From positions 81,088-145,087 of the forward strand of contig LUCM01009854.1 of assembly GCA_008360955.1 (NCBI GenBank): DNA of 64,000 nt, in the 5' to 3' direction. Shown here in pieces: positions 38,401-50,253 of this stretch; the first letter of the stretch is position 1; every line of letters begins with the position of its first letter. The translations under genes and the position numbers were made by a program. The notes beneath the pieces are model-generated. The model saw only the letters and a program-made list of their open reading frames with translations, ran no database searches and was not told the origin of the DNA. This stretch comes from Fasciolopsis buskii. Lineage: Eukaryota > Platyhelminthes > Trematoda > Plagiorchiida > Fasciolidae.

Positions 38401-38540
38401 TTATGCAATTTTACGTGCAATAAATAATGTCGCATTTCAGTCAAAAACTTGAGAGGAAAAAAAATAAAATATGGAAATGTTTACACTCATTTTCGAGGTA
38501 AACAGAAAAGAAAAACTCGGTTTTCTGTTTCTTTAGGCTG
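38401..38540 (-). mobile_element. CR1-type LINE 3' UTR fragment
   Basis: The plus strand here shares the order GCAATAAATAATGTCGC, TTTCAGTCA, ACTTGAG, AAAATAAAATA, TTTACACTCATT and AGAAAAAC with 52120-52250. That segment is the 3' UTR of the minus-strand CR1-type element at 52120-52925. No coding part is attached here. Its downstream end abuts the composite repeat, copy B. Confidence 0.6.
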
Positions 38541-41149
38541 TAATCTACTAGAGCGGAAAGAGTTCATTTGACTTTCGTTGCTTGCGTTTCTGGCAAGATC
38601 TGCATCTGTGTGATGACATTTAACTAAACGTGTTCGCCGATAAATGGAAATGACAGTGGCAGTTGGAGCAGACGATTGATGTCGACAAGTTCCATTAGTA
38701 TTGACATCGGAATTCGGTATTCAATGATTAATCAGGTTTCAATGACAATATCGAATGTGACAAGCCAAAAATGCTGCGAATATTATCTTCGTCACCAATA
38801 CGGATGAATTTGTGGTTACAAAATAAGGTCCCGTTGAACCGACTCATTTTTGAAGAGACTAACAATAATGAGAGGTTAGGAAGTAGATTACCAGTTGTCT
38901 GAACTCATTTTCCGCTGTTTTCTCTTTAGGTAGCACGATTTAACCGGGTTCGATCAACAAACAAGCCCGTATTCTCTCTAACCTGAGCTATTGAATCTAC
39001 TACTCATGCTAACTGTCTGCTATGAATACAACTTTTGGATTCAGCTATCGATCCGTCGACCTTGTGGGCTTCATGCTCTGTTCACTGTACGTCAGACAGA
39101 TTCTTCCTTGTGGATTAGTGGGATGAAATTGTCATTTCTTTCGAATTGTCTCGGACGAGGTTTTTTGATGCTTACCCCCTTTAGCATGGTTCACTGGGAC
39201 AAAGCCAGAATTGGTTCTAGAGTGGCGCCTCGAATCAACAAAACACGTTAGTTGGGAGTGATCAAATGTCCCCTGGATGCGGCAACGGTAATGAGCCAAT
39301 CGCATTCGACGATGATTTACACGAATCTGGTGCTAGGTGAAGACTAGTGTTTAACATTTTTTGAATGAGTCTAGTTGAGATTTGTTGAATTTATACTAGC
39401 CCCAATCCACAGAGAACTTCTTTCAGGTATCCATCGCTAGTGTAATTTGTTTTGACGATTATTTAATGAGGTACCATAAACTGAACGCAACAACGCTCAC
39501 CTTTCTAGTTCGACTAAAATTTCTGCTGCTTTAATACACTACTGCTGCAGACGTTTTATTTGATAAATGGTAACAGCTTTCCACCCCTACCTTGGTGTTT
39601 ACAAGCAAAACGAGATGAAACAAAGACCGACCATGGTATGCGGGTATGATTCCGCGCATAGGAACCCCAAAGAGTTATTCTCATTGCAACAAATGGGATT
39701 TTTGTCCAGGCGGTCATCTTCCAAACGTGGCCTTGACAACAAGCCAAATGTGAATGGTGAAAAAATTAAATAATTTCTCGACAAAACAATTCGATTATTA
39801 CGTGTGAAGAAAATTTGTCATTCGCCAAAATTTGATCATCCTGGGTTAGATCAGCAGCCTAGAAAATGTGAAGAAACTCTGTGTCAGAACCTTAGCTGGT
39901 TGTTCTCTAGGTTCTGCCTTCAGCAAAGTGAGAAGGAGCCAGAAAGGGATTTGTTAAACAGGACGAGAATGAGACGGTAAGAAATTTGTAAAAGTGAATT
40001 CACGGGAAAGATGTGCCAGACCAGCATCTTTTCCTTTTCCGAAAAGTAAGGTTTCAGCTAGGATAGAAATTATTGCATTGGACGTCATCTGCTGTATGAT
40101 AACCAAGAGTTAGCTCTTGGTTTTGTTTTTAACCGGCTGACTAATAGGCCAACTTTTTATGCAAGTCACTTGAACTTCGTTTCTCGAGAATGGTGAAACA
40201 ACTGGTGAGCTTCCACAAAGTCTAAGTTGCCAGCTTCAGCATACAGTCCACGAAGGACTCGGCAGTACAGACGAGACATCATTTTGACTGCTGATGAAAA
40301 ATGCAGGATCTAATCTGGACACAGCTGAGCCATCCTGATCACCAGTAAGCCACTAAACTTAGATGAAAGGAGTTACAACGTTCCAAGTTATTGACCGCTA
40401 TATGCTGTTTGCGCGAAAGGTAGTTTGAAGATACTTTTATCTGGTTTTGTTTCCCATTCCTCTTTACGAGTCTGAATAAAGATTTTGATCCCCAAATCGC
40501 AGGAAGTCAATAAGTCCATCAATGATGTTATCAAAATTGAGTTTGGTGATTCCGGCCTGACGCACTTGCGTTTCGCGCATTCAGTGTAGAGTCTGAAGGG
40601 TAATTAGTCAAGCATAGAAGCAACAGTTCCACACCCTAATAGCAAGCAGCCTAGAGGTCTATATGTAACTAATTAGAGTCATTAAGTAAACAGTTCAACT
40701 GGGAAAACTAAACTGCAATTATTGGACCAGCTGTACACTGTTTATATTATTATTGTTCACGTCTTCCAGAGCGTTCCCCGTGAATTTCATAATCAGACAA
40801 AACCAGCGCTGTATTCTTGGCAATTTAGCCGTGCCATGACTTTTGGTTGGTGACATCTTTTTATCCGAAAATGAGTGGCACAAAATATATATGTTGTGCT
40901 CAGATCTGTTTATAGAACACCTGCCATAAGAATCATGGAAAGAAAAGTAAGCAGTCTGTAGAGGTCACCACGCATGGCAGTTCATTCGCTGCTCATCTCC
41001 AGGTCATCATGACCTATGACTTCTATGCGGTCTTCATAATAGCTGGTTGCTCAAGCAGAAACAGAGGGTTAACTTAGTGGCCGCATCCCGAGTCTTTGAT
41101 GAAATGATCGAATCCGCAAGCTAGGAGAACGATCTGTCACACAAACCAG
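38541..41149. other. Gene-free stretch
   Basis: No recognised gene or repeat. Frames of 86 codons or fewer on both strands. Confidence 0.5.
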
Positions 41150-41525
41150 TGAAGACCAGTGATTGACAACTATAAAAGTTCTTCTCCTTAGCGGTTAGAC
41201 CCCTGAACAGCACCCGTCCATCAATCCCCATGAGTTGTACGCCTACAAATAATTCCATACTGCATCGGTCGTCGCGCAGGATAATCAGAACCGCGCTGTT
41301 CATTGCATCTAGCGGGGTGGGTAGTGATACTTGTGCTAATACCCAAAATATTCCTCTCCATTATTCAACCTGTCTATTCTGTCTCCAACCTAATCTCTCT
41401 GCCCCCTGTCTACGCATATTGTCCCCACTGATAACGCCCGACACTCGCAACGGTTTATTGTCAAGCAGTGCAGTAGGTGGTTTGTAGTCTGCTAAACCAC
41501 AACTCGTCAGCCTCTGAATCTCGAT

Positions 41526-42374
41526 TCATTCAATGTGCGCCCTCCAATGTGGGCTGATCGACGGGCGTGTTTGGCTCTGACAGCAGACTCACTTTCGATT
41601 GATGTCTGCTGCGTGAGTGAAACACGAATTCAGGATTCAAGTAGAGTAATTCAGCTAACTGCGCCAAATGTCTCCTCAAGATATTTTCTTCGCACTTCAG
41701 GAAACGAAGCAGCTCAAGCTGTGGGTCAACGTGGTGTAGGAATAGTCTTGAGTGAGAAGGCTGAAGCAGTCCTTCTAGATTGAATCCCAGTCAACAGTCG
41801 CTTGTGTGCCATGAGACTGCAGGGATCAGTCGGCGTCCGGAAGGATAGTGGTGTTAAGCGTAGTTTATTTGTTATCTCGGCATACGCTTCAAAAGACTGC
41901 AGCATTGACGTGGAGAAAGACGAATTTTACGATAACCTCGTCACTCTTGTTCGGAAGAGCAAACGCTCTCACACTGTAGTGGTAGCAGGTGACTTTAATG
42001 CACAAGTTGGAAAACTGAGTGCATCGGAGTCCTGTTTAGGTGGGCGATGCGCCTTGCCTGCACAGCGAACAGACAACGGCGAAAGACTTCTCCAATTCTG
42101 TGCAGATAATCATTTATTCCTATCTAGTACGAATTTCCGACACAGTTCGCGTGGCACAGCGATCTGGCACCCTAACCCGACAGGCACCTTGAATCAGATT
42201 GACCATATCGCGGTTAGCTACCGTTGGTGCGGTTCTGTCCAGAACTGTAGATCGTACTGTACCATGCACATCGATTCGAACAATGCGTTAATTTTAATGC
42301 GATTTTCGCTGCCGTTCAACGGCCACCAAAGCAGGCCACTCATCAGATTGGCCGTCGAACGTCAATCTGATTAG
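41526..42374 (+). pseudogene. LINE endonuclease (EEP-type) domain
   Basis: The frame runs from SFNVRPPMWADRRA through CCVSETRIQD (the SETR segment holds the catalytic glutamate of motif II), GVGIVLSE, SAYAS, VVVAGDFNAQVG (catalytic GDFNA motif) and QIDHIAVSYRW (the DH motif that closes the endonuclease/exonuclease/phosphatase fold). These motifs come in the correct order for the LINE endonuclease that nicks target DNA to prime reverse transcription. A single in-frame TGA at 41781-41783 interrupts it at a position where a tryptophan is plausible. After 42374 the frame is lost. Apart from that stop the domain looks complete. Confidence 0.85.
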
Positions 42375-42895
42375 GCTGTTCGCAACAGCAATAAGCACAA
42401 ACTCTTCTACGTACTGGCTACCTCGACGGGCAGTGGGATCGAATCAAGCAGGCGATTCATTTGGCATCAGGTTTTCGCCCCCGGTCTTATATCTACCGTT
42501 CATCTAAGACACTGGATCTCGCAAGGTTCACTGGGTCTAATAGAATGCAAACGCCAGCTCTCTATCTGCAAGAAGATGGATAAGATGCGTCGCGGTTGCG
42601 ACGTCAGTTGACGATAAGCCTTAAGAATGACCGTGAAAATTGGTCGGTTAAAGTAGCTGAAGAGATGGAAATAGTAGCTGCTTCAGGAAACAGTCAAAGA
42701 CTGTTTAAGTTTGTACGAAAAATTTCGATAAGTTGTGTGCGATAGGACTGGAGAGCACATCCATGGTAGACAGGAAAGACTGCACCGTTGGGCAGAGCAC
42801 TTCAAGGATCAGTTTAGCTGGCCACACGCTAACGTATTCAGTCCCAAGTCTGGATCTGTGAATCTTTGGGAGGTGTCACTTGATCCCCAACGGAA
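42375..42895 (+). pseudogene. LINE inter-domain linker, frameshifted
   Basis: Continuing in shifting frames, the text gives DGQWDRIKQAIHLASGF, RRQLTISLKNDRENW, EMEIVAASGNSQRLFKFVRK and, after another shift, DRTGEHIHGRQERLHRWAEH and FKDQFSWP. This is the usual connection between endonuclease and reverse transcriptase in fluke LINEs of this kind. At least one internal stop and one or two frameshifts are needed to read through. Confidence 0.7.
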
Positions 42896-43579
42896 GTGGA
42901 AGTGGAGTCGAATATGCGGCTTCTGAAGAGAGGAAAAGCTGCCGGTCCCGACGACCTTCCCCCAGTTCTTTTCAAATCGGGTGGAGAAGATCTGATGAAA
43001 TCAATTACATCCTTGCTTCATGATATTTGGAACGAGGAGCGTATCCCGCTATCGTTGGGTGAGTCACTGATAATACCCATCTTCAAGAAGGGTACACGGA
43101 GTGACTGCGGCAATCATCGTGGGATTAGCGTAATTCCGATAGTTACTAAGGTGTTAGCTTCGATAATGCTGCGCCGTTTGACACCGATTCGCGAGAGTAA
43201 CATCCGCGAACAACAGGCCGGATTTCGGCCAGGTCTAGGTTGCATCGACCAAATATTCACTCTTCGACAGATACTCGAAACGCGCCACAAGCACCGCCGC
43301 CCTACGATCGTAGTCTTCCTCGACTTGAAAGGTGCTTTCGACTCCGTGGATCGACCGGCACTACTCAGTGCTCTCCACCGGAAGGGTATGCCAACGAAGT
43401 TTGTGAACCTGTTGCGAGCATTGTACTCGCATACCTACGGTCGCGTGAGGGTATACGGTGAACTGTCACGTTCATTCGAAACGACTAGTGGTGTTCGACA
43501 AGGGTGTCCCATCTCTCCATTCTTGTTCAACTTAATCATGGTTGTGGTGATGGAGGATGCTCTAGGAGGATCTAGCTGA
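42896..43579 (+). pseudogene. LINE reverse transcriptase domain (fingers and palm)
   Basis: A 227-codon open frame carries the conserved order of non-LTR reverse transcriptases. KRGKAAGPDDLPPVLFK is near residues 11-27, GNHRGISVIP near 72-81, and QQAGFRPGLGCIDQIFTLRQ near 106-125. Motif A is FLDLKGAFDSVD near 141-152, with the catalytic aspartate at 143, and motif B is GVRQGCPISPFLF near 199-211. The frame stops just before the expected YxDD box, which lies out of frame at 43609-43620. The apparent start is internal to the original polyprotein, not a real initiation site. Confidence 0.9.
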
Positions 43580-44090
43580 AAAATGGTGAGAAGCTGTTTG
43601 ATCTAGACTGGGCGGATAACGTTGTGTGTCTGTTTGAATCCGTGGACCATGCAAAACGTGCACTGGAGGTCTAAAGCTCGGTTTGGCATGTGCTTCGCAC
43701 CTCCAAAGTGCAAGGTGGTGCTGCAGGACTGGACGACAGTAGCGCCGAACCTGATAATGATGGAAAGGAACTAATGATTGTGAACCGTTTCACTTGCCTT
43801 GGAAGCCGCGAGTGAAACAGTAGTATAGGCGAGCACGCGTATATCAAAGGCTCGAACTGAAGCACCTGTGCAGTCGCCTGATAATTCAATGAAATTGAAA
43901 AGTCGTGTGTGCCGCAGTGCACTCAGCTCAATTGTATGTTTGCGAGACATAGAGTATGCGTGTGGGATATGTTCGTCGGTTGGCGGTCTTCGCCCACCGA
44001 TATCTAAGTACTATGGCTGGGATTGGATGGAGTGACCGAATGAGTAATGAGGAGGTCAGGAATCTAGAACTAGGATCACGTGTCTTCACA
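43580..44090 (+). pseudogene. LINE reverse transcriptase C-terminal part with mutated catalytic box
   Basis: In broken frames the sequence reads DLDWADNVVCLFESVDHAKR, then GMCFAPPKCKVVLQDWTT and finally VGYVRRLAVF and GIGWSDRMSNEEVR. These align with the minus-strand copy at 5690-6210. The catalytic YxDD box is WADN here (43609-43620), losing the second active-site aspartate, so this copy could not polymerise even if the frames were intact. The 3' boundary is placed only by the end of recognisable similarity. Confidence 0.75.
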
Positions 44091-44614
44091 GTTAAACTGC
44101 GTAGTTGTTTACCGCAGCATACTTATCTTTTCCCATCTGTGTAGGTCCACTCCCTGTTCGCCTTGAATGTTCACTCTTTTTATAGTAACATGTAACTCTG
44201 GGGAAAGGCAGCGGCTAGTGAGGCTTGTCTTTTGTTTAACGCTGAACTATAATGAAGGTCACTGGTCAAATGAGATAAGTCCCTTTCGGAATGAACAATG
44301 GTAAGGCTTACTCCTAAATGGTGGATTATCCTGTATCGTTGAAAGACAGAGTTAGTTCCACGCAATTAAACGCATGTTCTGTTTGAAGAACAGTTTCTAT
44401 TAAACGGTGATTTTACGGGATGAACAGGCAGAGCTAGGAATCTCCTGGTTTCACGGAGAGAAACAAACAGAGAACTGTCAACTAAGACGACTCCCGAAAA
44501 TTTCTTACCCAGCAATTCCTATCAGCTTGCAAGGGTTGCGTTTCATAGTGGTCACCCGTACGTCCTTCATTCAAAACAGCCTGGATACCAAATCTGAGTG
44601 CAATGATAAATATA
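44091..44614. other. Flank downstream of the LINE
   Basis: No clear poly(A) or microsatellite tail of the LINE could be seen. A 123-codon plus-strand frame (44407-44778) without recognisable motifs spans into the hammerhead-like sequence and is taken as chance. Confidence 0.4.
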
Positions 44615-44658
44615 CGCCACTGATGATCTTCAATGACAGCGAAACCCGAGTTCGGTGC
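44615..44658 (+). ncRNA. Decayed hammerhead ribozyme-like core
   Basis: CTGATGA (44620-44626) is followed after exactly 14 bases by GAAAC (44641-44645), a four-base loop and GTT (44650-44652). That is the spacing of the minimal type I hammerheads found in Penelope-like elements, and the same spacing as the better candidate at 50254-50302 (-). The 2-bp stem III (A-T, C-G) is intact. Stem I pairs at positions 2 to 5 but is mismatched at the first position. Stem II pairs poorly. If real it is a fossil that probably no longer cleaves. A chance match to 15 or so fixed positions in 64 kb is not excluded. Confidence 0.35.
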
Positions 44659-46040
44659 TTCGCGCGTGTAATGTTTACCGGAGAACCTGAGATTCCCACC
44701 TTTAGGGTGGAGTCTAAAGAGCAGTTAGCCAAAACAAAATTTTCAGAAACCATAGAGGTTCATCAGCTACAGACTTAGCATGATCAGTTATCGGTCATCT
44801 TATATGCTACCAATGTGACCGGGTGGGAATTGAGACTAGTGCGGTAACAGCTGGGTAGTAGACTTGTGCAGGTCAAACTGACGTCCGCTGGATGTGGAAT
44901 CTCACATTACCGTTTAAGCCGCCCTGCACGGAACAGACCTGAGTAGACTAGCTTAAAGTTCTGATCCCACGAAGCGGTCACGAACACACAGATCTTCCTC
45001 TGAAATCAATCTAAAATTGCAGAATGAGAATCATTGGCTTTTATCAGTAATTGTTTTCGTTACTCAGCAAATTTCTGATGTTTTCAGAGGTTTTAAGAAA
45101 ATAAGGGGTGACCTGGAGTGTTTACAGCTCAGCGTTTGCATCCAGGTTAGTATCAAGTACTACGCGGTTGACTTATCATCTCTGTTGGTAGTCATCAGTG
45201 GTGCGCAGTCCTGGTATGTTAACTGGTACGCAAATCCAAGAGGATCTCTTGAGAGTCGGCCATCAAAGTCAACCGAGCTGTCTCTTAACGGATTACCGAG
45301 ATCTAACATCAAATGTCACAAAACGAATTTGTCAATGATTGTTTAGGAGTCCGATCTTTGCTCACCCGGTGAGCGAGTTCTGTCATCCATTACAAAATAT
45401 GGAACGAGTAAGAGCAAACCTTTTATTATTCAAACTGATCACAACAAACAGAATCGAAAAGTTCACTTATTTTCAGTCCCAAGCATCGCATGCATGATTT
45501 TCAGTATCTAGAAAATGTCTTCCTAATCCGTGAGATTTCTTCCAGCTGTATTGCGGTAAAACACATTTGTTTTTCCTGTTGAAATTTCGGCCCTCGTAAG
45601 ATAAGATGCATGCAGGCAATGGCGCATGGCAGCAACTGTTTTGTAGGTTATTTTATTTTTCAAGCAAGCGAAATGTATTCCGGTCACGTCTGTCTTCATG
45701 TGAACAGGAAGGCCAGAACTAATTTTAGCCAATCCACTTCACGAAGCAAAACCTGATCAATGTTGTATCGGTCTCATCCATACGGTCAAAAGGCTTTTGA
45801 ATCATACAGTTCGCTAAGGGAATAATATTTATTCAGATTTAATCAACCTTTCCGCTTGGTGAAATGATTTTCTAACTACTCATCCTAGTGGACGTATATC
45901 ACTGTAAACTTATCCGTACCAATGGATCAAGCATAATCCTCCTGTCAATTGCTAGGATCAACAACAAGTGAGTTCCAAATGCTTTCCTTGTTCACCTATT
46001 AACTCTAATTGGTTTTAAAAAGCTGACAACTTTGTACTGC
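44659..46040. other. Gene-free stretch
   Basis: No gene recognised. Short frames only. Confidence 0.5.
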
Positions 46041-46056
46041 ATATATATATATATAT
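46041..46056. repeat. (AT)n microsatellite
   Basis: A short AT run followed by TTTGTGTGTATA. Confidence 0.9.
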
Positions 46057-47599
46057 TTGTGTGTATATTCGGACATCAAGCGATGTGCTTTGCTTACCAC
46101 CTCTATCCAAGTGAACCAGTCAAAATTCTGAGTGTAATATGTCCCTCTAAATTGTTTTATTATAACCCCCTGTTGGTTAGCACTTAAGAGTTTGATAGCT
46201 GTCGTGCATGGACCTCAGATGCCTTTCAGTTGTGTTCATCTGAACTATCGCCCGCGTACACCTATTTCAATGCCTAAAGTTGCTTTGGAATTTTAGTCAA
46301 GCAGAGCTGCAACACAAATGCAGGCAGTCAGCATGACCTTGATTGAACGCCTAAATTGGTTTCTCCTTATTTGTTCCGTGTTCATCTTTCTTTAGATATT
46401 CTGGGAGTCACAGAAGTCAGTTTGACCAGGTGCTGAATCCCGAGTGACGTCTGCATCGGTCATTTTAAATGCCAGAACATCTATAGCTGAACCCTTAAAC
46501 CCGAACTAGTGACGGGGTATGATAGGACATATTATAGTAGGCTTCATATTTGGGGCTATATTCACTACTGCCGATTACGTTTTACGATTCTCCTGTATCA
46601 TTCGGCTGTCCATATAACCTCGCCAATGTAATTGTAGTTCGTCTGTTTTCCAGAAAGAGTTAGATAAGAATATTCATGGATTGTGACGCTGACCTCGGCA
46701 TTTAGATCGAATAACTGAAACGAAATGCAACCTAAACTCCACCCTTGGCGGTCAGAACACCAGTTTAGGCCACGACCAACACAATTTTCCAAATCTATGC
46801 AGATCAAAATCTATTCATTTTATAGCATTGCTTCACGAATGGATGTGGTAGAAGATCCATACTAAATAATCCCTAGGACCCTTCTCTAAACACAATGAGC
46901 TGAAAGACTACTGTGACTGTGAAACCGAGAATGCACAGAACCACACAAATCCTCATTATATTAATCGTGGTGACGAGTCGGGCGACCACCGAAATGGTCG
47001 GTTAGTCGCACAAGGAAAACTAGGCTTTATTGGGAGAGTTTCCCTTGTCTGTGTTTGGTTCCTGACTTTTCGCGGCCATAAATGGCTGGAACATGCCATT
47101 TGCATGGTTCAGTACCACCCACCTTTTCAGGCATTCTTGCATGTAATGAAAAGAATGAAAGAAACGATCCGATGTGATGGTCAAGTTGTGTGTCGAAAAC
47201 CGTCCCCGTTTGTCTTGATTGTTTCTTTCAGTTCTCGTTTTCCGGACCCAGAACGAAGACATTCGCCCGGAAATTATTTTAAGAGACAAAGTACAGAAGT
47301 AGTAAAAGCAGGAAGCATGCTCCGCGGTCTCCCTGTCGAACGGTCGTACTTGGCAAAATCGGAATGGCTAAGGCACGGCCTGGTCAAATAGCATTGGAAT
47401 ATGTTTGGCAATGATTGAAGAGGCTAGTATTTTTCGGCAGCAGCTTTTTCACATTCTAACCTTAATTGCGCGGCAACCCTACTTTAACATTACACTGTTT
47501 TATGCTGACTTTATAAGTTAATGTATACATACATGTACATAACGTCATAGCAAAAGCCCAGTAAAATCAGATTAAACAATGTCAAATTATAGAATTTAT
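46057..47599. other. Gene-free stretch
   Basis: Frames of up to 95 codons overlap on both strands at 47020-47391 without recognisable motifs. No repeats identified. Confidence 0.5.
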
Positions 47600-47740
47600 C
47601 CACCTGTGGCCCCGACAAGATTTGAACCCATGCATGAACGCAACCCGCACTTTTGTTCTGTGTGTGTTTCACCAGTTGAGCCACGAGACCACGCCAAACG
47701 GGTTGGTTGGGTTGTGTCCACGCGTGGGTTTGATCCCCGG
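47600..47740 (-). repeat. tRNA-like SINE with a second opposed B-box
   Basis: On the minus strand TGGCTCAACTGGTGAAAC (A-box-like, 47666-47683) precedes GGGTTCAAATCTT (B-box-like, 47617-47629). An A/T-rich body follows to about 47520. Translated, this stretch gives the GLVAQLVKH type of text often produced by tRNA-derived repeats. Immediately on the other side, the plus strand has its own B-box-like GGGTTTGATCCCC (47726-47738). The segment therefore holds two tRNA-like signals in opposite directions, as the composite repeats do. Confidence 0.5.
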
Positions 47741-50027
47741 AAGCGTTCAAGACTCTTTGGAGTTTGATTAGTTCTGAATTTGTTAAAATCTGCCTAGCAT
47801 GCTCCCTAATATCAAGCTGTTAGAGAGCGGGTATCTGACGGTGAACGATGACTAAAGGAACTGAAGAATATCGGTTAATCAGCACTTCCGCTCAAACCGA
47901 AATCTCGTTTGTTTCAATACCATCGAATTCCTGCCCACATATCAACGACTATGCTTTTTAGTGTAGACGAATATTCTTTTCCATCTTTCTTAATGGGTCA
48001 CTTTTGCAATTTCCAAGTTTGTGACTCAGTCTGACAATTTTCGAAGATTTCCGCTCACTGAACTTTGGCACTCGACATTCTATTCCGGCACGTCTAAAGT
48101 CGTGAATGCGATCGGTCATGTAATTCGCCTGCACACGAAAATCGACTCAACGAATGGCGCTTCCATTGGCAGACAATGAAAAGACAGTGCACCCGGTGCG
48201 AATATGATCAGGGGCTGATGCAGATTCAGCGTTAGACTCGATCATGTTACCAGGCCCCAAATTGCAGCGCACTGAGTTACTTGACCTCACCGATATGACG
48301 ACTATCTGTGAAAGCCCAATATTATTGGTTACGCACACTATTCAGAATGCAAATCAGTCAGGATGAGGTCGCAGCCTCTCAGATTCCTTGTCTCATTAAA
48401 AACTATTTTTGTACAATATCTTCCAGTCCAACTGGGAACCATAGAGGATAAAATTTTGTGCCCATCAAGTGCCATTAAGAAACTGTAAAATACCATTCAA
48501 AGTATTGTTCAATAAAATCGTGAGAGGAGCATTATATTTACACATTACTGAGTGGAACATCATCATGATACCTGCACGCAACAATACCATTTTGTAACCC
48601 TCTCGGGTCTGTTCATTTATCATGAAGTGTGATAGGCCAGTTGCACTTAAAGATCCGATGAAAAGTGCATTCTTAGGCAAAAGTCACGTCACTAAATCGC
48701 ACAATTTCTTTTGCTGTAAACTGTATGACATGTGGCCATGCAAAAAAGGTTTCAAACGTCAGCTCCGGGGATTTTGTCTTTAGCGATACTGCTTACTGGT
48801 AATAGGTTGGGTGTCGCCGAAAAAAGGTTGCACCTTGTACAGTCTCGTCGCGCAAGCAAACGGAAGACAATGTATCCGCTTTTAGCCACCTGTAGCAAGA
48901 CGTACGATGGATTGCATTCTGATTTCCACTACCAGATCCTATGTATGAATCCGGTCATATACACTGCCGATTGGGGGAAGCACCGAAGCCAAATGTGAAA
49001 AGTCACCTGTCGTTGTTGACCGTGGTGTTTAATACGGTCAAGCAAAGGCAGCGTAAGACCAAGGCCTGTTTAAGCCTTCTTAAGGGTCAGCGGCAAAATA
49101 TGACGTTTGCAGCCTTAACCTCGTGATGTTCATTCGTACGATCTGATAAAATTGGGACAGACTGTTTCGCAACGGACTGTAATTGCCTCGAGGAATTGAA
49201 AAGACGTTACCGAACTTCGTATAAAACCACTGGAGATTTGCTAGTAAATGAAGCATATTTAGGCTCTTACGAACTTTTACAGACGACGAAAGCAGAATTC
49301 TGTAAATGGTTTTCGTTACTTTTTATGTTATTCAACAAAAATGTCACGGCACACAGCTGTGCGCGAACACAGTGACATTAGAAATCCGTGATGCCTTATT
49401 GTCCGCAATGTTCAGAAAGCTTGGTCATGTGTACTTGTGCTGCTTACGAACACGTAAGCTATTGTGTATGATACTGGAATTCTCGGTGTTAGTCAAACAG
49501 CTTTGGTTGTGCAACCGAAAGCACCTTTTGTCCTCATCTCAGACTCCACTCACTCATGTGTCTCCTAATTTGAGATGGTTCACTTTCGCACGGCTTGTTC
49601 CGTCATTCCTTAGTGTTCTTTTGTTCCACATGACTGAGCCACCAAGTTCCAACAAGCATTCCCTGAAAGACTAAGTGGTATGCATTCAAATAAACTTTAG
49701 TAGATAGGATGGAAAATGCAGTTGTGCACTACACATTCAGAAGTCCACCATCACTTCGGAATCGAAGCCGCAAAGTTCGGCAAGTTTTGAATGCCCAGTG
49801 CGCAAATAGATTTTCCATTCCGCACAAATTCTTGCTCGTCATGCCAACTCAAAACAAATGCAAATAAATCAATAATTCCTTCGAATCCCCTTCAACCGCG
49901 CTGTTTGATTCTTTTGTAAAGTGATCGACTTGGTTGATTCAGTGACTAAAAGCAAGTTAATTGCTATGCCACTGAAAGAGAGATTTGCGCAACAGTGGAC
50001 TTTCACTTATGTAATTTGTGTTCCAGG
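47741..50027. other. Gene-free stretch
   Basis: No gene recognised; a 122-codon plus-strand frame at 49306-49674 has no features. CCAGTGCGCAAAT near 49797 resembles ATAGTGCGCAAAT near 50121, suggesting related repeat remnants on either side of the tRNA-like element. Confidence 0.45.
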
Positions 50028-50105
50028 ACTCGGCCCATTATAGTTCAGAGTTAAAACATTGGCTCGACAAACAGAAGGTCGCCGGCTCGACTCCGATTTA
50101 TGGCG
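50028..50105 (+). repeat. tRNA-like short element
   Basis: TATAGTTCAGAGTTAAAAC (A-box region), CATTGGCTCGACAAACAGAAG and CGGCTCGACTCCG (B-box) follow each other at tRNA-like spacing. It resembles the element at 6921-6998. It lies about 150 bases left of the hammerhead ribozyme on the opposite strand. Confidence 0.5.
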
Positions 50106-50253
50106 TCAACTTTCAAATGCATAGTGCGCAAATCCGGCTCCGCGTGGGACTTTAAAACAAACTCAAATTTTGTTATTTATGCTTAGCTGACTGCCCTCCG
50201 GACTCCGCCTTTCGAGCATAACCCTCAGATAATCCGGACAACCTCACACTCGC

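Larger units (their letters stand above)
41150..44090 (+). mobile_element. RTE-like non-LTR retrotransposon, near full length, inactive
   Basis: About 2.9 kb in which an apurinic-type endonuclease domain (41526-42374) is followed by a linker (42375-42895), a reverse transcriptase (42896-43579) and an RTE-like C-terminal part (43580-44090). Order and size fit a short single-ORF LINE. The left 350 bases, up to about 41520, are assigned as 5' end only by position and are uncertain; I see no clear target-site duplication or tail. Inactivation is plain: a stop in the endonuclease, several frameshifts in the linker and after the reverse transcriptase, and a changed catalytic box. The clade name is tentative. 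Separate entries describe the domains. Confidence 0.8.

Noticed and set aside
40560..40600. Minus-strand CGAAACGCAAGTG resembling a hammerhead 3' half
   Set aside because: No CTGANGA core at the right distance, and the cleavage position would be G.
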